Source of the DNA: Candidatus Cloacimonadota bacterium | GTDB lineage: Bacteria; Cloacimonadota; Cloacimonadia; Cloacimonadales; Cloacimonadaceae | Length of the DNA: 64,000 nt | Direction: 5' to 3' | Assembly: GCA_018433885.1 (NCBI GenBank) | Contig: JAHDQK010000049.1 | Coordinates: 1-64,000, forward strand | Shown here: one piece after another, positions 1 through 8,500 of the stretch | How positions within the stretch are numbered: the stretch's first letter is position 1 | Layout: every line of letters begins with the position of its first letter | The notes under the pieces: model-generated | Database searches by the model: none | Seen by the model: the letters and a program-made list of their open reading frames with translations, nothing else | Told to the model about the DNA's origin: nothing | Position numbers and translations under genes: made by a program

Positions 1-325
1 GTACTGGTATATTGCATATATCATTACGGGAATTGTTATCTTGATTTGAAGCTGATTATAGTGACAACCACTTGGACAAAACATTGCCCGATTTGCAGGT
101 TTTGGTGATCAAAACAATGAAATTTACTAAAACTATGTCCAAGTGGTTTTCTGCAAATGCTTTTCGGATATCCTATTCTCTCTTAGACTTACCTATTTTG
201 TCCATTGATCGCTATTTGCAGATTTCAGTGACTCTTTATAGCACAAGATCCGGCATTATTTACAAGGCTCACGAAGATTTGTCTTGACAAAATAGCTGCA
301 TCTGAAACATTGGCAGAACAGGTGA
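1..325. other. Intergenic region with interleaved inverted repeats
   Basis: I see no convincing gene here. A 71-codon open frame at 72-287 has no ribosome binding site and no recognisable product. A perfect 13-bp inverted repeat (AACCACTTGGACA at 66-78 and its complement at 137-149) interleaves with a second 8-bp one (ATTTGCAG at 91-98, CTGCAAAT at 152-159). A TTGACA box lies at 284-289, just ahead of the tRNA cluster. Confidence 0.5.
284..315 (+). promoter_or_regulatory. Possible promoter of first tRNA cluster
   Basis: A perfect TTGACA -35 box is followed by a weak -10 region (AAACAT, 15-bp spacing). The stretch from the box to TTGGCA at 310-315 resembles the DNA ahead of the second tRNA cluster (19962-19994): both read TTGACAAAA, then TGAAA, then ATTGGCA about 10 nt before the first tRNA. 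Position and similarity support a promoter; the -10 box is not convincing. Confidence 0.4.
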
Positions 326-401
<76 letters not shown>

Positions 402-450
402 TTTTTTGAACATAGAACGAGAGAGATACTCGTTATTTTTTATAGTGTGT

Positions 451-527
451 GGCGGTGTAGCTCAGCTGGTTAGAGCGTCGGAATCATAATCCGTAGGTCC
501 GGGGTTCAAATCCCTGCGCCGCTACCA
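451..527 (+). tRNA. tRNA with CAT anticodon (elongator Met, or Ile2)
   Basis: This is a complete cloverleaf with CAT anticodon, acceptor stem GGCGGTG/CGCCGCT (with G-U pairs) and encoded CCA. It lacks the initiator features of its upstream neighbour, so it is either elongator Met or the lysidine-modified Ile2 tRNA, which share the CAT anticodon. Sequence inspection alone does not settle which. Confidence 0.9.
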
Positions 528-537
528 TTCTTTTCTT

Positions 538-614
538 GCGCCAGTAGCTCAGCAGGATAGAGCAGCAGCCTTCTAAGCTGCGGGTCAGGGGTTCGAATCC
601 CTTCTGGCGTGCCA
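538..614 (+). tRNA. tRNA-Arg (TCT)
   Basis: The cloverleaf has acceptor stem GCGCCAG/CTGGCGT, anticodon loop CTTCTAA (anticodon TCT), discriminator G as expected for arginine tRNA, and encoded CCA. It lies 10 nt after the preceding tRNA. Confidence 0.95.
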
Positions 615-645
615 GCTTACAATTAATCCTTCCCCATGATATTGT

Positions 646-721
646 GGTGGGTGTAGTTCAATGGCAGAGCACTGGATTGTGGTTCCAGGCGTTGTGGGTT
701 CGAGCCCCATCACCCACCCCA
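646..721 (+). tRNA. tRNA-His (GTG)
   Basis: The anticodon is GTG. The extra 5' G (G646) pairs with C718 at position 73, the identity element of histidine tRNA. The acceptor stem is GTGGGTG/CACCCAC and CCA is encoded. It is the last tRNA of the cluster. Confidence 0.96.
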
Positions 722-733
722 CTTTATAGTATG

Positions 734-768
734 CGCTCAGGCAAAACCAAGCCTGGGCGTTTTTTTTG
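734..768 (+). terminator. Terminator of the fMet-Met-Arg-His tRNA cluster
   Basis: A 9-bp stem (CGCTCAGGC / GCCTGGGCG) with an 8-nt loop is followed at once by eight or nine T residues. It lies 13 nt beyond tRNA-His and is a strong intrinsic terminator. Confidence 0.93.
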
Positions 769-771
769 CGT

Positions 772-800
772 AAAAAAACCGGGCTCGTTTGAACCCGGCT
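772..800 (-). terminator. Catalase terminator (minus strand)
   Basis: Read on the minus strand, a CCGGG(T)TC...GA(G)CCCGG hairpin is followed by a run of seven T. It lies 26 nt after the catalase stop codon. The hairpin is nearly the same as the one after the giant FN3 gene at 5484-5510. Confidence 0.85.
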
Positions 801-825
801 AGCGACTTATAAACGTGCAATATCT

Positions 826-2295
826 TTAGAGTTTGGGAATATCTGCCATGGAGATGCCGCAAGCTTTGGCTACGCCCTCGCCATAGGCGGGATCAACCTT
901 CAAACAGTTAATAATGTGGCGGATCTTGATTTCCTTGGGTGCATCGCCCATATTGCGCATCGTGTTTTCGTAAAGAACTTGTTTTTGGGTTGGGCTCATT
1001 AGGTTGAAGAGATCGCGGGTCTGGCTGTAATAATCGTCGTCGTCCTCGTGGAAGTTATAGTGATCGGCATCTCCTTCCAGAGGGAAGGGCGGTTCCGAGA
1101 AATTAGGTTGGGCTTGCCATTCACCTTTGGAATTGGGATCGTAGCCCAGAGTAGCGCCGTAGTTGCCATCCAACCTCATGGCCCCGTCTCGGTGGAAACT
1201 ATGCGCTTCCACCCGGGGTTTATTCACGGGGATCTGGTGGTGATTGATGCCCAGGCGATAGCGTTGAGCGTCTCCATATGAGAAGAGCCTTGCCTGCAGC
1301 ATGCGATCCGGAGAATAGCCGATTCCGGGGACGATGTTGGCGGGTGTGAAGGCGGCTTGTTCAACGTCTTGGAAATAGTTTTCCGGGTTTTTATTCAGTT
1401 CTAAAACTCCCACTTCAATCAGTGGCCATTGCTTTTTAGACCACACTTTGGTTACGTCGAAAGGATTGAAGGGCATGGTCTTTGCTTCGGATTCCGTCAT
1501 TACCTGAATGGAAAGCGTCCAACGTGGGAAATCGCCTTTCGCGATACTTTCAAAGAGGTCGCGTTGATGGCTTTCCCGATCTTTGCCAACTAGTTCTTCG
1601 GCTTCGGCGTCGGTGAGGTTTTTGATACCCTGTTGAGTTTTAAAGTGGAACTTCACCCACACCCGGTGATTGTCTTGGTTATACATAGCGAATGTATGGC
1701 ATCCATAGCCGTTCATGTGCCTGTATGAGAGCGGGATACCCCGATCACTCATGGTGATGGTAACCTGGTGGATGGCTTCGGGTAGGGACCCCCAGAAATC
1801 CCAGTTGTTGGTAGCGCTGCGCAAGTTTGTCTTGGGATCCCTTTTCACGGCGTGGTTCAAGCCGGGGAAACGCAGGGGATCCCGGAAGAAGAAGACAGGG
1901 GTGTTGTTGCCTACTATATCCCAGTTTCCTTCTTCGGTATAGAGTTTGATGGCAAACCCGCGGATATCGCGCTCGGCGTCAGCTGCTCCACGTTCACCGG
2001 CAACGGTGGAGAAGCGCACAAAGCACTCCGTCTGTTTTCCTATTTCAGAGAAGATTTTTGCTTTTGTGTATTTAGTGATGTCATGAGTAACCGTGAATGT
2101 CCCGAAAGCACCGGATCCTTTGGCGTGCATGCGTCTTTCCGGGATTACTTCGCGATCAAAATGTGCCAGTTTTTCTACCAGCCACACATCCTGCATCAGA
2201 AGCGGTCCGCGTTTTCCAGCGGTCAATACATCGTCGTTGTTAGCCACCGGAGCGCCAGCCACGGTAGTAAGTTTCTTTTTGTCTTTGTCTTCCAT
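826..2295 (-). CDS. katA: Heme catalase (monofunctional)
   Basis: This 489-residue protein is a typical-subunit heme catalase that converts hydrogen peroxide to water and oxygen. Seen in the sequence: the distal histidine motif [12 protein letters not shown] (His57), the [11 protein letters not shown] block (93-103), catalytic Asn130 in [13 protein letters not shown], and the proximal tyrosine in [12 protein letters not shown] (about residue 340) that ligates heme. The length matches small-subunit catalases. No signal peptide is seen, so it should be cytoplasmic. It stands alone with its own terminator. It is notable in a lineage usually regarded as anaerobic; it would protect against transient oxygen exposure (inference). 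The start fits the family's charged N-terminus. Confidence 0.97.
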   Translation of the reverse strand: MEDKDKKKLTTVAGAPVANNDDVLTAGKRGPLLMQDVWLVEKLAHFDREVIPERRMHAKGSGAFGTFTVTHDITKYTKAKIFSEIGKQTECFVRFSTVAGERGAADAERDIRGFAIKLYTEEGNWDIVGNNTPVFFFRDPLRFPGLNHAVKRDPKTNLRSATNNWDFWGSLPEAIHQVTITMSDRGIPLSYRHMNGYGCHTFAMYNQDNHRVWVKFHFKTQQGIKNLTDAEAEELVGKDRESHQRDLFESIAKGDFPRWTLSIQVMTESEAKTMPFNPFDVTKVWSKKQWPLIEVGVLELNKNPENYFQDVEQAAFTPANIVPGIGYSPDRMLQARLFSYGDAQRYRLGINHHQIPVNKPRVEAHSFHRDGAMRLDGNYGATLGYDPNSKGEWQAQPNFSEPPFPLEGDADHYNFHEDDDDYYSQTRDLFNLMSPTQKQVLYENTMRNMGDAPKEIKIRHIINCLKVDPAYGEGVAKACGISMADIPKL

Positions 2296-2397
2296 CTTCT
2301 TAACCCCTTTATTTGTTGTTGATATGTACCCTTATGTCCGAAAATTGATCCGGATTCCATGCGACTATCGAAACTGGAGATTCAGCGAGCGCTGGGC

Positions 2398-3240
2398 TCA
2401 AGCGATCCGGCTACCCTTGGCTTCTTTCTTGCCAGGACTGCTATCGTAGATTTCTACATTGAAGTATAGGCTAGCGATGTACTTTTTCGGAAACTCGCCG
2501 TGAAAATAGCTATGTATCAGGTTGATATAGCGGGTTACACGTCTTTCATATTCACTCAACATAGGGTCTTGGGGATCCAATAGCCGTACTATGCACTTAA
2601 TCTTGAAAGTGGGTATATCCATCCAGACCACCGCGCAGGCGGGGTTTAGCATTTGGTTGATAAAGCTTTGGGTGTTGAATCCCGGCTCGGAGTACAGTTC
2701 CAAGGACGCCAGGCGGTCGTGGGCAAAAAGACTTTCCGCCTCGGCGTAGAAACTGGAGAGGATATCCAGCTTTCTGGCAAAAGGCTCTTTCATGGTGGTT
2801 TCCAGGGTATTGATCATTTCTGGCAGGTAATCCTCATTTGGGATGAAGCCCATACCCTTGATGGCGTTGTTGATGGCGAAGCGAGAGTCTTCCCGGCAAG
2901 CTCCGTATGTTGCCACCACCCCGTTGTGAGGTCCGCTGAGTTGAGGCTTGCGTGAGCTTTGGCGACCTTTTTCTAATATCTCCCGGAAGATGGAGATGTA
3001 GTGGTTTCTGCCGGTTTTGTTCCAGTTCCAGAAAGCCGGAGGGAAGCAAACTAAATCATAGTTCTGCCAAAGTCCATCGATCTCCGCAGAGATTTGCCGC
3101 GCATCTTTAGCAGGTGTTTTCACGCGGGTTTGTACACAATGATCACCTTTCCAGAACTGATCCGCAAGATCGGGATCGAGAGTGCTGAGGGCAATACTCA
3201 GCATGATCACGAAGCAAGAAAAGAATAAAACGAATATCAT
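2398..3240 (-). CDS. Putative exported protein of unknown function
   Basis: I do not recognise this 280-residue protein. Its first 20 residues are strongly hydrophobic (MIFVLFFSCFVIMLSIALS), so it is probably exported or anchored by an N-terminal helix. The rest is mixed alpha/beta-type sequence rich in aromatic residues (FWNWNK, YFHGEFPKKYIASLYFNV) and has a charged C-terminus (GKKEAKGSRIA). No catalytic motif is apparent. It sits between catalase and the PhnC/PhnD pair on the same strand, with a 185-bp gap from PhnC, so co-transcription is uncertain. Codon use looks like its neighbours. Confidence 0.7.
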   Translation of the reverse strand: MIFVLFFSCFVIMLSIALSTLDPDLADQFWKGDHCVQTRVKTPAKDARQISAEIDGLWQNYDLVCFPPAFWNWNKTGRNHYISIFREILEKGRQSSRKPQLSGPHNGVVATYGACREDSRFAINNAIKGMGFIPNEDYLPEMINTLETTMKEPFARKLDILSSFYAEAESLFAHDRLASLELYSEPGFNTQSFINQMLNPACAVVWMDIPTFKIKCIVRLLDPQDPMLSEYERRVTRYINLIHSYFHGEFPKKYIASLYFNVEIYDSSPGKKEAKGSRIA

Positions 3241-3310
3241 GTAGTCAGGCTAGGCACCTGTCCATTAGATGTCAAGCAAAATCAATAATTTGCTACAGGC
3301 AGAAATGCTA

Positions 3311-3388
3311 TCTAAAATGCCGTCCCGCTGGGATTCTGTTCGCTTTGTGTGCATGTTATCTATCAAAAATGGCGTCCCGCTGGGACTC
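3311..3388. repeat. Pair of direct repeats with GTCCCGCTGGGA core
   Basis: Two copies of about 27 bp lie 52 bp apart (about 3311-3336 and 3363-3388). Both run AAAATG-S-CGTCCCGCTGGGA-Y-TC. The core GTCCC-GCT-GGGAC is itself nearly palindromic. They occupy the gap between the PhnC gene and the exported-protein gene. Function is unknown; they may be remnants of an interspersed repeat. Confidence 0.6.
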
Positions 3389-3425
3389 GTAATGTCATTT
3401 TAAATAGAAAATTGCTCAATCAATG

Positions 3426-4166
3426 CTAAATCTCTTCGGCGTCCTCGCCATAAATCTCTTTGAAGCGGGCTTTATCGATCTGAGTGGGGTTTCCTTCAAA
3501 GGCTTTGTATCCATCTTTGAGCGCTAATACCCGGCTGCCGTAGCGGCGGGCAAGAGACAGGAAATGCAGGGAGCAAATCACAGCTATGCCTTCTTTATTG
3601 ATTTCCGCCAGATATTGCATGATGGAATCCGCCGTTGCGGGGTCCAGGCTGGCGACTGGTTCATCGGCGAGGATGATGCGCGGTTCCTGCATCAGAGCGC
3701 GGGCGATGGCAACTCTTTGTTGCTGCCCCCCGGAGAGCTGTTTAACCGGCTTTTTGGCAAAATCCTGAAGCCCCACCCGCTCCAGATTCATATATGCGGC
3801 TTCCATCTCCTGTTTGGTGAAAGCGGAGCCCAGGCCGTGGTAACCCAATCTGCCAGTGAGCACGTTGGTGAGCACGCTTAGGTTTTTGATCAGGTTAAAC
3901 TGTTGAAACACCATCGCGATATTCCGACGATACTCTCGCAATTCCTTACCTCTGAGGGGAGTAATCGGAAGTCCATTAAATACCACCTCTCCCTTCGTGG
4001 GTTCAATTAGCCGGTTGATACAACGGAGCAGGGTGGATTTGCCGCTGCCGGAAAGCCCCAACAACACTATGAAGTCCTTCGCATCGACCTCGAAAGACAG
4101 CCCATTCACCGCGTAGCTTATGCCATCGTAGCTTTTATAAAGATCTTGTACACTTAGTAAACTCAA
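3426..4166 (-). CDS. phnC: Phosphonate-type ABC transporter ATP-binding protein
   Basis: This 246-residue ABC ATPase energises uptake of phosphonate, phosphite or related anions. Seen: Walker [10 protein letters not shown] (37-45), Q-loop VFQQFNL (87-92), signature [15 protein letters not shown] (144-158), Walker [14 protein letters not shown] (164-176) and the H-loop region [13 protein letters not shown]. PhnC family membership is suggested by the [15 protein letters not shown] segment and by the adjacent PhnD gene, which ends 9 bp upstream in the same operon. No PhnE permease gene lies in the window, so the pair must work with a permease encoded elsewhere or be incomplete. The substrate is inferred from the family only. 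Confidence 0.9.
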   Translation of the reverse strand: MSLLSVQDLYKSYDGISYAVNGLSFEVDAKDFIVLLGLSGSGKSTLLRCINRLIEPTKGEVVFNGLPITPLRGKELREYRRNIAMVFQQFNLIKNLSVLTNVLTGRLGYHGLGSAFTKQEMEAAYMNLERVGLQDFAKKPVKQLSGGQQQRVAIARALMQEPRIILADEPVASLDPATADSIMQYLAEINKEGIAVICSLHFLSLARRYGSRVLALKDGYKAFEGNPTQIDKARFKEIYGEDAEEI

Positions 4167-4175
4167 ACTGCTTTC

Positions 4176-5099
4176 CTATTTCAGCATTTCAGCGGGGTCC
4201 ATGTTCATGGCTTTCAGGGCAGTACGCACCACATCGTAATCTGCGTCAGAGGCATGCTCCAATCCGTCCACATCGTAGAGAGTCTTCAGAGTAGCTTTCC
4301 CTTCTGGGCTTTGGGCAAAGTCATAAAGCGCTTTCACTACTTCCTGTTCCAGCTCTTCCGGCATATTTCTGCGGAAGGTGACGGTATCGTTGGGTATCCA
4401 ATCCGTAAAACCGATGATGCGCACTTTCTCGAAGATGTCCGGATGTGTTTCATGCAGCTTCTCTCTGGCATCCATGGGCATTCCGGTGGAATCTTCCGGA
4501 CTCCAGTATGTGCAGGCTACATCCGCTCTTCCGCTATACACTGCCAGAATTGCCTGAGGATGGCCCCCGGCAAAGATGTGGTCTTTGGGAACAATCCCTT
4601 GTTCTTTGAGGATGGCTGAGGGATAGATGTATCCTGAAGTGGAGGCGGCATCGGTGTAGGCGATGATCTTGCCGTTGATATCCTCCAGGCTCTTGATATC
4701 CGGATTGCTTGCCACAAACTGGCCGCGGTATTTGGTGAGTTCGTTGCGCACGGTCATCAGGCGAACGTTGGCGTTATATTTCTGTTTGGCAAGCACATAG
4801 GCGTATGTTGGCAACCAGGCGATATCCGCCTGATAGGTTCCCAGAGCTTCAACAACTGCCGCATAGGATGTAGGCACTGCCACCTTGAAATGATAGCCAG
4901 TGGCTTTGTGCAGGGCTTCCGCGATGGCTTCGCCGCTGGCGACTACCTTTCCCGCTTCCAGGGAGGGCACAAAATACATCTTGATCGGCTTTTGCCGGGT
5001 ACCCAATTTTTTATTCGCATTCGAGATTCTGGTGCTCTCGCTCTGACAAGCGAACAGAGCCAAAACCGCAAAACCAAGGACAATCAGGATTCTCTTCAT
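4176..5099 (-). CDS. phnD: Phosphonate/phosphite-type substrate-binding lipoprotein
   Basis: This is a PhnD-like periplasmic binding protein of 307 residues. I chose the ATG at 5099 because it begins a classical lipoprotein signal (MKRILIVLGFAVLALFAC) with Cys18 as the lipidation site; the frame is open further upstream to 5297, but that extension would bury the signal. Domain features: the YFVPSLEAGKVVASGEAIAE segment, YQADIAWLPTYAYVLA, and the AYTDAASTSGYIYPSAIL segment typical of the phosphonate-binding family, where Ser/Thr residues hold the anion. PhnC follows 9 bp downstream. A GGAG lies 12 nt before the chosen start, which is rather long spacing. A permease is missing from the neighbourhood. 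Confidence 0.88.
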   Translation of the reverse strand: MKRILIVLGFAVLALFACQSESTRISNANKKLGTRQKPIKMYFVPSLEAGKVVASGEAIAEALHKATGYHFKVAVPTSYAAVVEALGTYQADIAWLPTYAYVLAKQKYNANVRLMTVRNELTKYRGQFVASNPDIKSLEDINGKIIAYTDAASTSGYIYPSAILKEQGIVPKDHIFAGGHPQAILAVYSGRADVACTYWSPEDSTGMPMDAREKLHETHPDIFEKVRIIGFTDWIPNDTVTFRRNMPEELEQEVVKALYDFAQSPEGKATLKTLYDVDGLEHASDADYDVVRTALKAMNMDPAEMLK

Positions 5100-5352
5100 A
5101 AGCGCATTAATCTCCATGACATTAGCATAGTAAGCATACTGACAAACAAGGCAATAATGGTCAAGAGAAATCTCCTTAAGATGCGTATCCGGGAGTTTAT
5201 CCGCTGATTCGAGGGGTGCCTGCATACTGTATTTTGAGTTATTTGTACTTCCTGCGGGGTTCCATTGCGGTGCTACATTTAACTTCGGCAAAATCATTAG
5301 GTCGTACTAGACCCCCTGCTTGGCTTCATTTATAAAATGGAACGCAGGCTAC

Positions 5353-5446
5353 GCATCCCCATTCCCCGAAACAATCTCCATGGGGTCTTCATGCAGTGTG
5401 GACTGTTTCGAGGCTCCATCGGGATTTCTGCGACAAATGGGGTGGC
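5353..5446. repeat. Interspersed palindromic element, copy A
   Basis: This element of about 94 bp has ends GCATCCCCATT (5353-5363) and AAATGGGGTGG (5435-5445), which are inverted relative to each other. Its core is TGCAGT-GTGG-ACTG (from 5392). It matches copies at 34346, 49419 and 60940 in layout, and the core at 19785. It lies just beyond the terminator of the giant FN3 gene. Confidence 0.7.
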
Positions 5447-5483
5447 ATACTGCGTATGATATGGGGTGGAACAGAGGGAAAAT

Positions 5484-5510
5484 AAAACCCGGGCTCGCTA
5501 TGAACCCGGG
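5484..5510 (-). terminator. Terminator of the giant FN3 gene
   Basis: Read on the minus strand, a CCCGGG(T)TC...GA(G)CCCGGG hairpin is followed by TTTTATT. It lies about 25 nt past the stop codon and is nearly identical to the catalase terminator hairpin. Confidence 0.85.
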
Positions 5511-5534
5511 GATATCTATTGGAATGTTGTGGTG

Positions 5535-8500
5535 TTATTTGCTAAGTGTCATCTTGCGACTGCGGCTGTAGCCCTTTGCCTGCATATGGTAGATATAGGT
5601 GCCGGAGGGCAGGGTGTTGCCGGAACTGTTCTTACCATCGAAGACCACGCTGTGAGTGCCTTTGGGCAGATCGCCGCGGAAGAGGGTGCGCACCAATTGC
5701 CCGCGCAGGTTATAAATCTTCAGGGTTACGGGGCTATCATCCTTGAGCCAGAAAACGATGTTGGTAGTGGGGTTGAAGGGGTTCGGGAAATTGCCGGTGA
5801 GATAGTTGTATTCTGGGATTTTTTCCACGAAGATGCTGTTTGTATATGCAATGCCGGTTTCGGGGATACCTGTCCATCCGCAGACCACCGCCCAAGTGAA
5901 GTTGCCGTATTCCATGCCGCCGTGTACAGTATCCAGAACGATTCCGGGAGAGTTCACACGTTCTACAAACACCCATTCAGCCGCGGGGCTGTTTGGGTAA
6001 TCCGGAATAAAATGAACCTCATAATAATCCGGAGTGAAGGGCAGATCCGGAGCGTTGAAACTGATCTGGAATCCTTCTTCGATCTTGGTGGCGATCACTC
6101 CGGTGGCGCCAGCTACCTGAGCGATGCGAATGTTTGTAACTACTTGGGAGGAAGTGTGCGAGCCATAAACGCTTTGCAGATCATAGCGATAGTTGCCATT
6201 GGGCAGAGACTGATCCAGGAAAGTGGCATCGGTTCCGGTGTAGATTTCCACGTTGTTGCGCTTCAGAATGAACGAAGAGAAACCATAGCTATCCTGCGGG
6301 ATCTGCCAGTTCAACCTTACATTATAGCCATCCACCACGGTGGCGGCGAAGTTTTCTGGCAGGCGGGGCAGGATGTGTTCCACGATGCAGGCATCACTTT
6401 GGGCAGATTCGATTAACTGGTATTGAGCGGAAACCTGGAAGCTATAGCTTCCATTGGGCAGGTCTTCCAGCATATATGTGGTGCTTGTAGTGGTGCCCAT
6501 CAACGCGCTATTCATATAGACTATGTAGTGAAGGAATTCCACTGCATCCGGAACGGGTTCCCATTGTAGTTGAATGGATTCATCCAATGCGTTGGCGCTC
6601 AGGTTTTGTGGGACATGCGGCCAATCGATCTGGATCGTGGCTTCATCCGGATTTGTGGGGGTAACTTCAGGAGACATGATGTCACCGTATATAGAGGCAA
6701 CAGTATAGCTATAGGAACCCGGGGCAAGATCTGTATCCGCAAAGCTGTGAAGCATACGGTTCGAACGGTTGTAGGGCATATCGTATATAGCCTCGCCATT
6801 ACGGTAGATTCTGAACCCGGAGAGGAAGCCGGTATCCACCGGAGTGTACCAGGATACAGTCGCGATGTTTCTTTGGATCTCGATAAACATATCCAGAGGT
6901 GGGTAAGCCTTGATGTGATCAAGCGCTGAGACCGCGGAAAGTTCGGATTCTCCCTGACTGTATAGCGAGCTTACCTGGTAGCTGTAGCTACCGTTGGGAC
7001 GATCTTCATCCACGAAAACGACGTGGGTGCTGGTGCCGATTTCCTGATTGTCCCGATACACTTTGTAATGGATGAAATGAGTGGCAGGTTGCACGGGTTC
7101 CCAGACAACCTGAACCGAGCTATCTATTGAGATTGCCAAGACGTTCTGAGGGACCTGGAAATCTGCGATCTCCACCTGCACAGAGTTTGAAGCAGGAGAA
7201 TCTCCAAAGGTATATGCCGAGACTATCCAATATTCAAATGCTCCGGGGAGAAGATCCTGATCTTCGTAATCCTGGTCTGTGGTTTCTGCCAGCAGTTCTC
7301 CGTTTCGGAATATCTTGTAGTTCACGAAGAATCCCACATCAATCGGGGCTTCCCATTGCAGAGATGCATCCGTTTCATCGAGAGATACTTGCAGAGCCTG
7401 GGCAGGGTAGGCTACTTGGATGGATATCGCTGGCACGGGGGTGGGCAGAGATTCTCCAAAACTATAAACCGAGGTGATGGTATAGTTATAAATGCCATTT
7501 GGCATAGCTTCGTCCACAAACGAGTTGTTGGAAGTGCTTTCGATTAGAGAACCATCGCGATACACGCGGAAATACTGGAAGTAGGTGAGATCGGCAGGAT
7601 CTTCCCAAGATATTGTGACGGTGTTTCCGGATACATTATGGATAGTATTTTGCGGTGGGTAAGTAACTTGCACTAAAGCATCGAAAGCGTTTGAAGGAGA
7701 GGATTCCCCGCTAAGGGCATAGACGGCTTTCACAGCGTAGCTGTAGTCGCCATTGGGGAGATCATTATCCTCATAACTTAGAGCATTGCCCTGATGGATC
7801 TCCGTGCTACCCCGATACAGGCGGTAATATAGAAGACCTCCGGCATCGCTGGGAGCCTGCCAGCTGAGGGTTACATTGTTTCCGGTAAGCGTGCCTGTAA
7901 GGTTTTCGGGGGCATGGGGAACCTGAATAACGGCGTCATAAGTGTTGGATGGTGCGGAATCGCCCCATTGATAAGCGGTTACTACATGGTAGCTATATGG
8001 ATTGTTGGTCAGATTCTCGTGGGTGAAGTTTGTATTGGTTCCACTATAAAGGAGATCCCCGTTGCAATACAGACGATAGCCGGTAAACCCTCCGGTATCA
8101 GGGGTATCCGTCCAGTTCAGGGATACACTGTCGCCAGCGTAACTTCCGCTTAAGATCACCGGGTAAGATACCTGAATCTGGATGTCTGCGGTATTGGAAG
8201 GAGAGCTTTGCAGATTATCTTCATAAACGGCAATTACATGATATGTATAATTGCCATTGGGAGGGATCGGGGCGGTGAACTGCTCTTCTGTGGTGTTTCC
8301 GATTTCCACATCGTTCCGATAGACCAGATACTGGCTTAGGAGGCCGCTATCCGCAATGTTCCAGCTTAAGAGGATATGCTCTGAGGTTTGTTGCAAGCTC
8401 AATCCATAAGGAGCGTAGGCTACAACTATGCGGGCAAGGACATCGTTTGAGGATGCGGATTCCACGGTTCCAAACAGTGAAGTTACCCGATAGGTATATT

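Larger units (their letters stand above)
5100..5534. other. Intergenic region between phnD and the giant FN3 gene
   Basis: This stretch holds the leader of phnD (an open but unlikely coding extension to 5297), one copy of the interspersed palindromic element (5353-5446) and the terminator of the giant FN3 gene (5484-5510). I see no further gene. Confidence 0.6.

Noticed and set aside
72-287. 71-codon open frame near the window start
   Set aside because: No ribosome binding site, no homology, and it overlaps the inverted repeats.
5466-6416. 316-codon plus-strand frame opposite the giant FN3 gene
   Set aside because: It is the shadow of repeated FN3 coding sequence; no ribosome site or domain.
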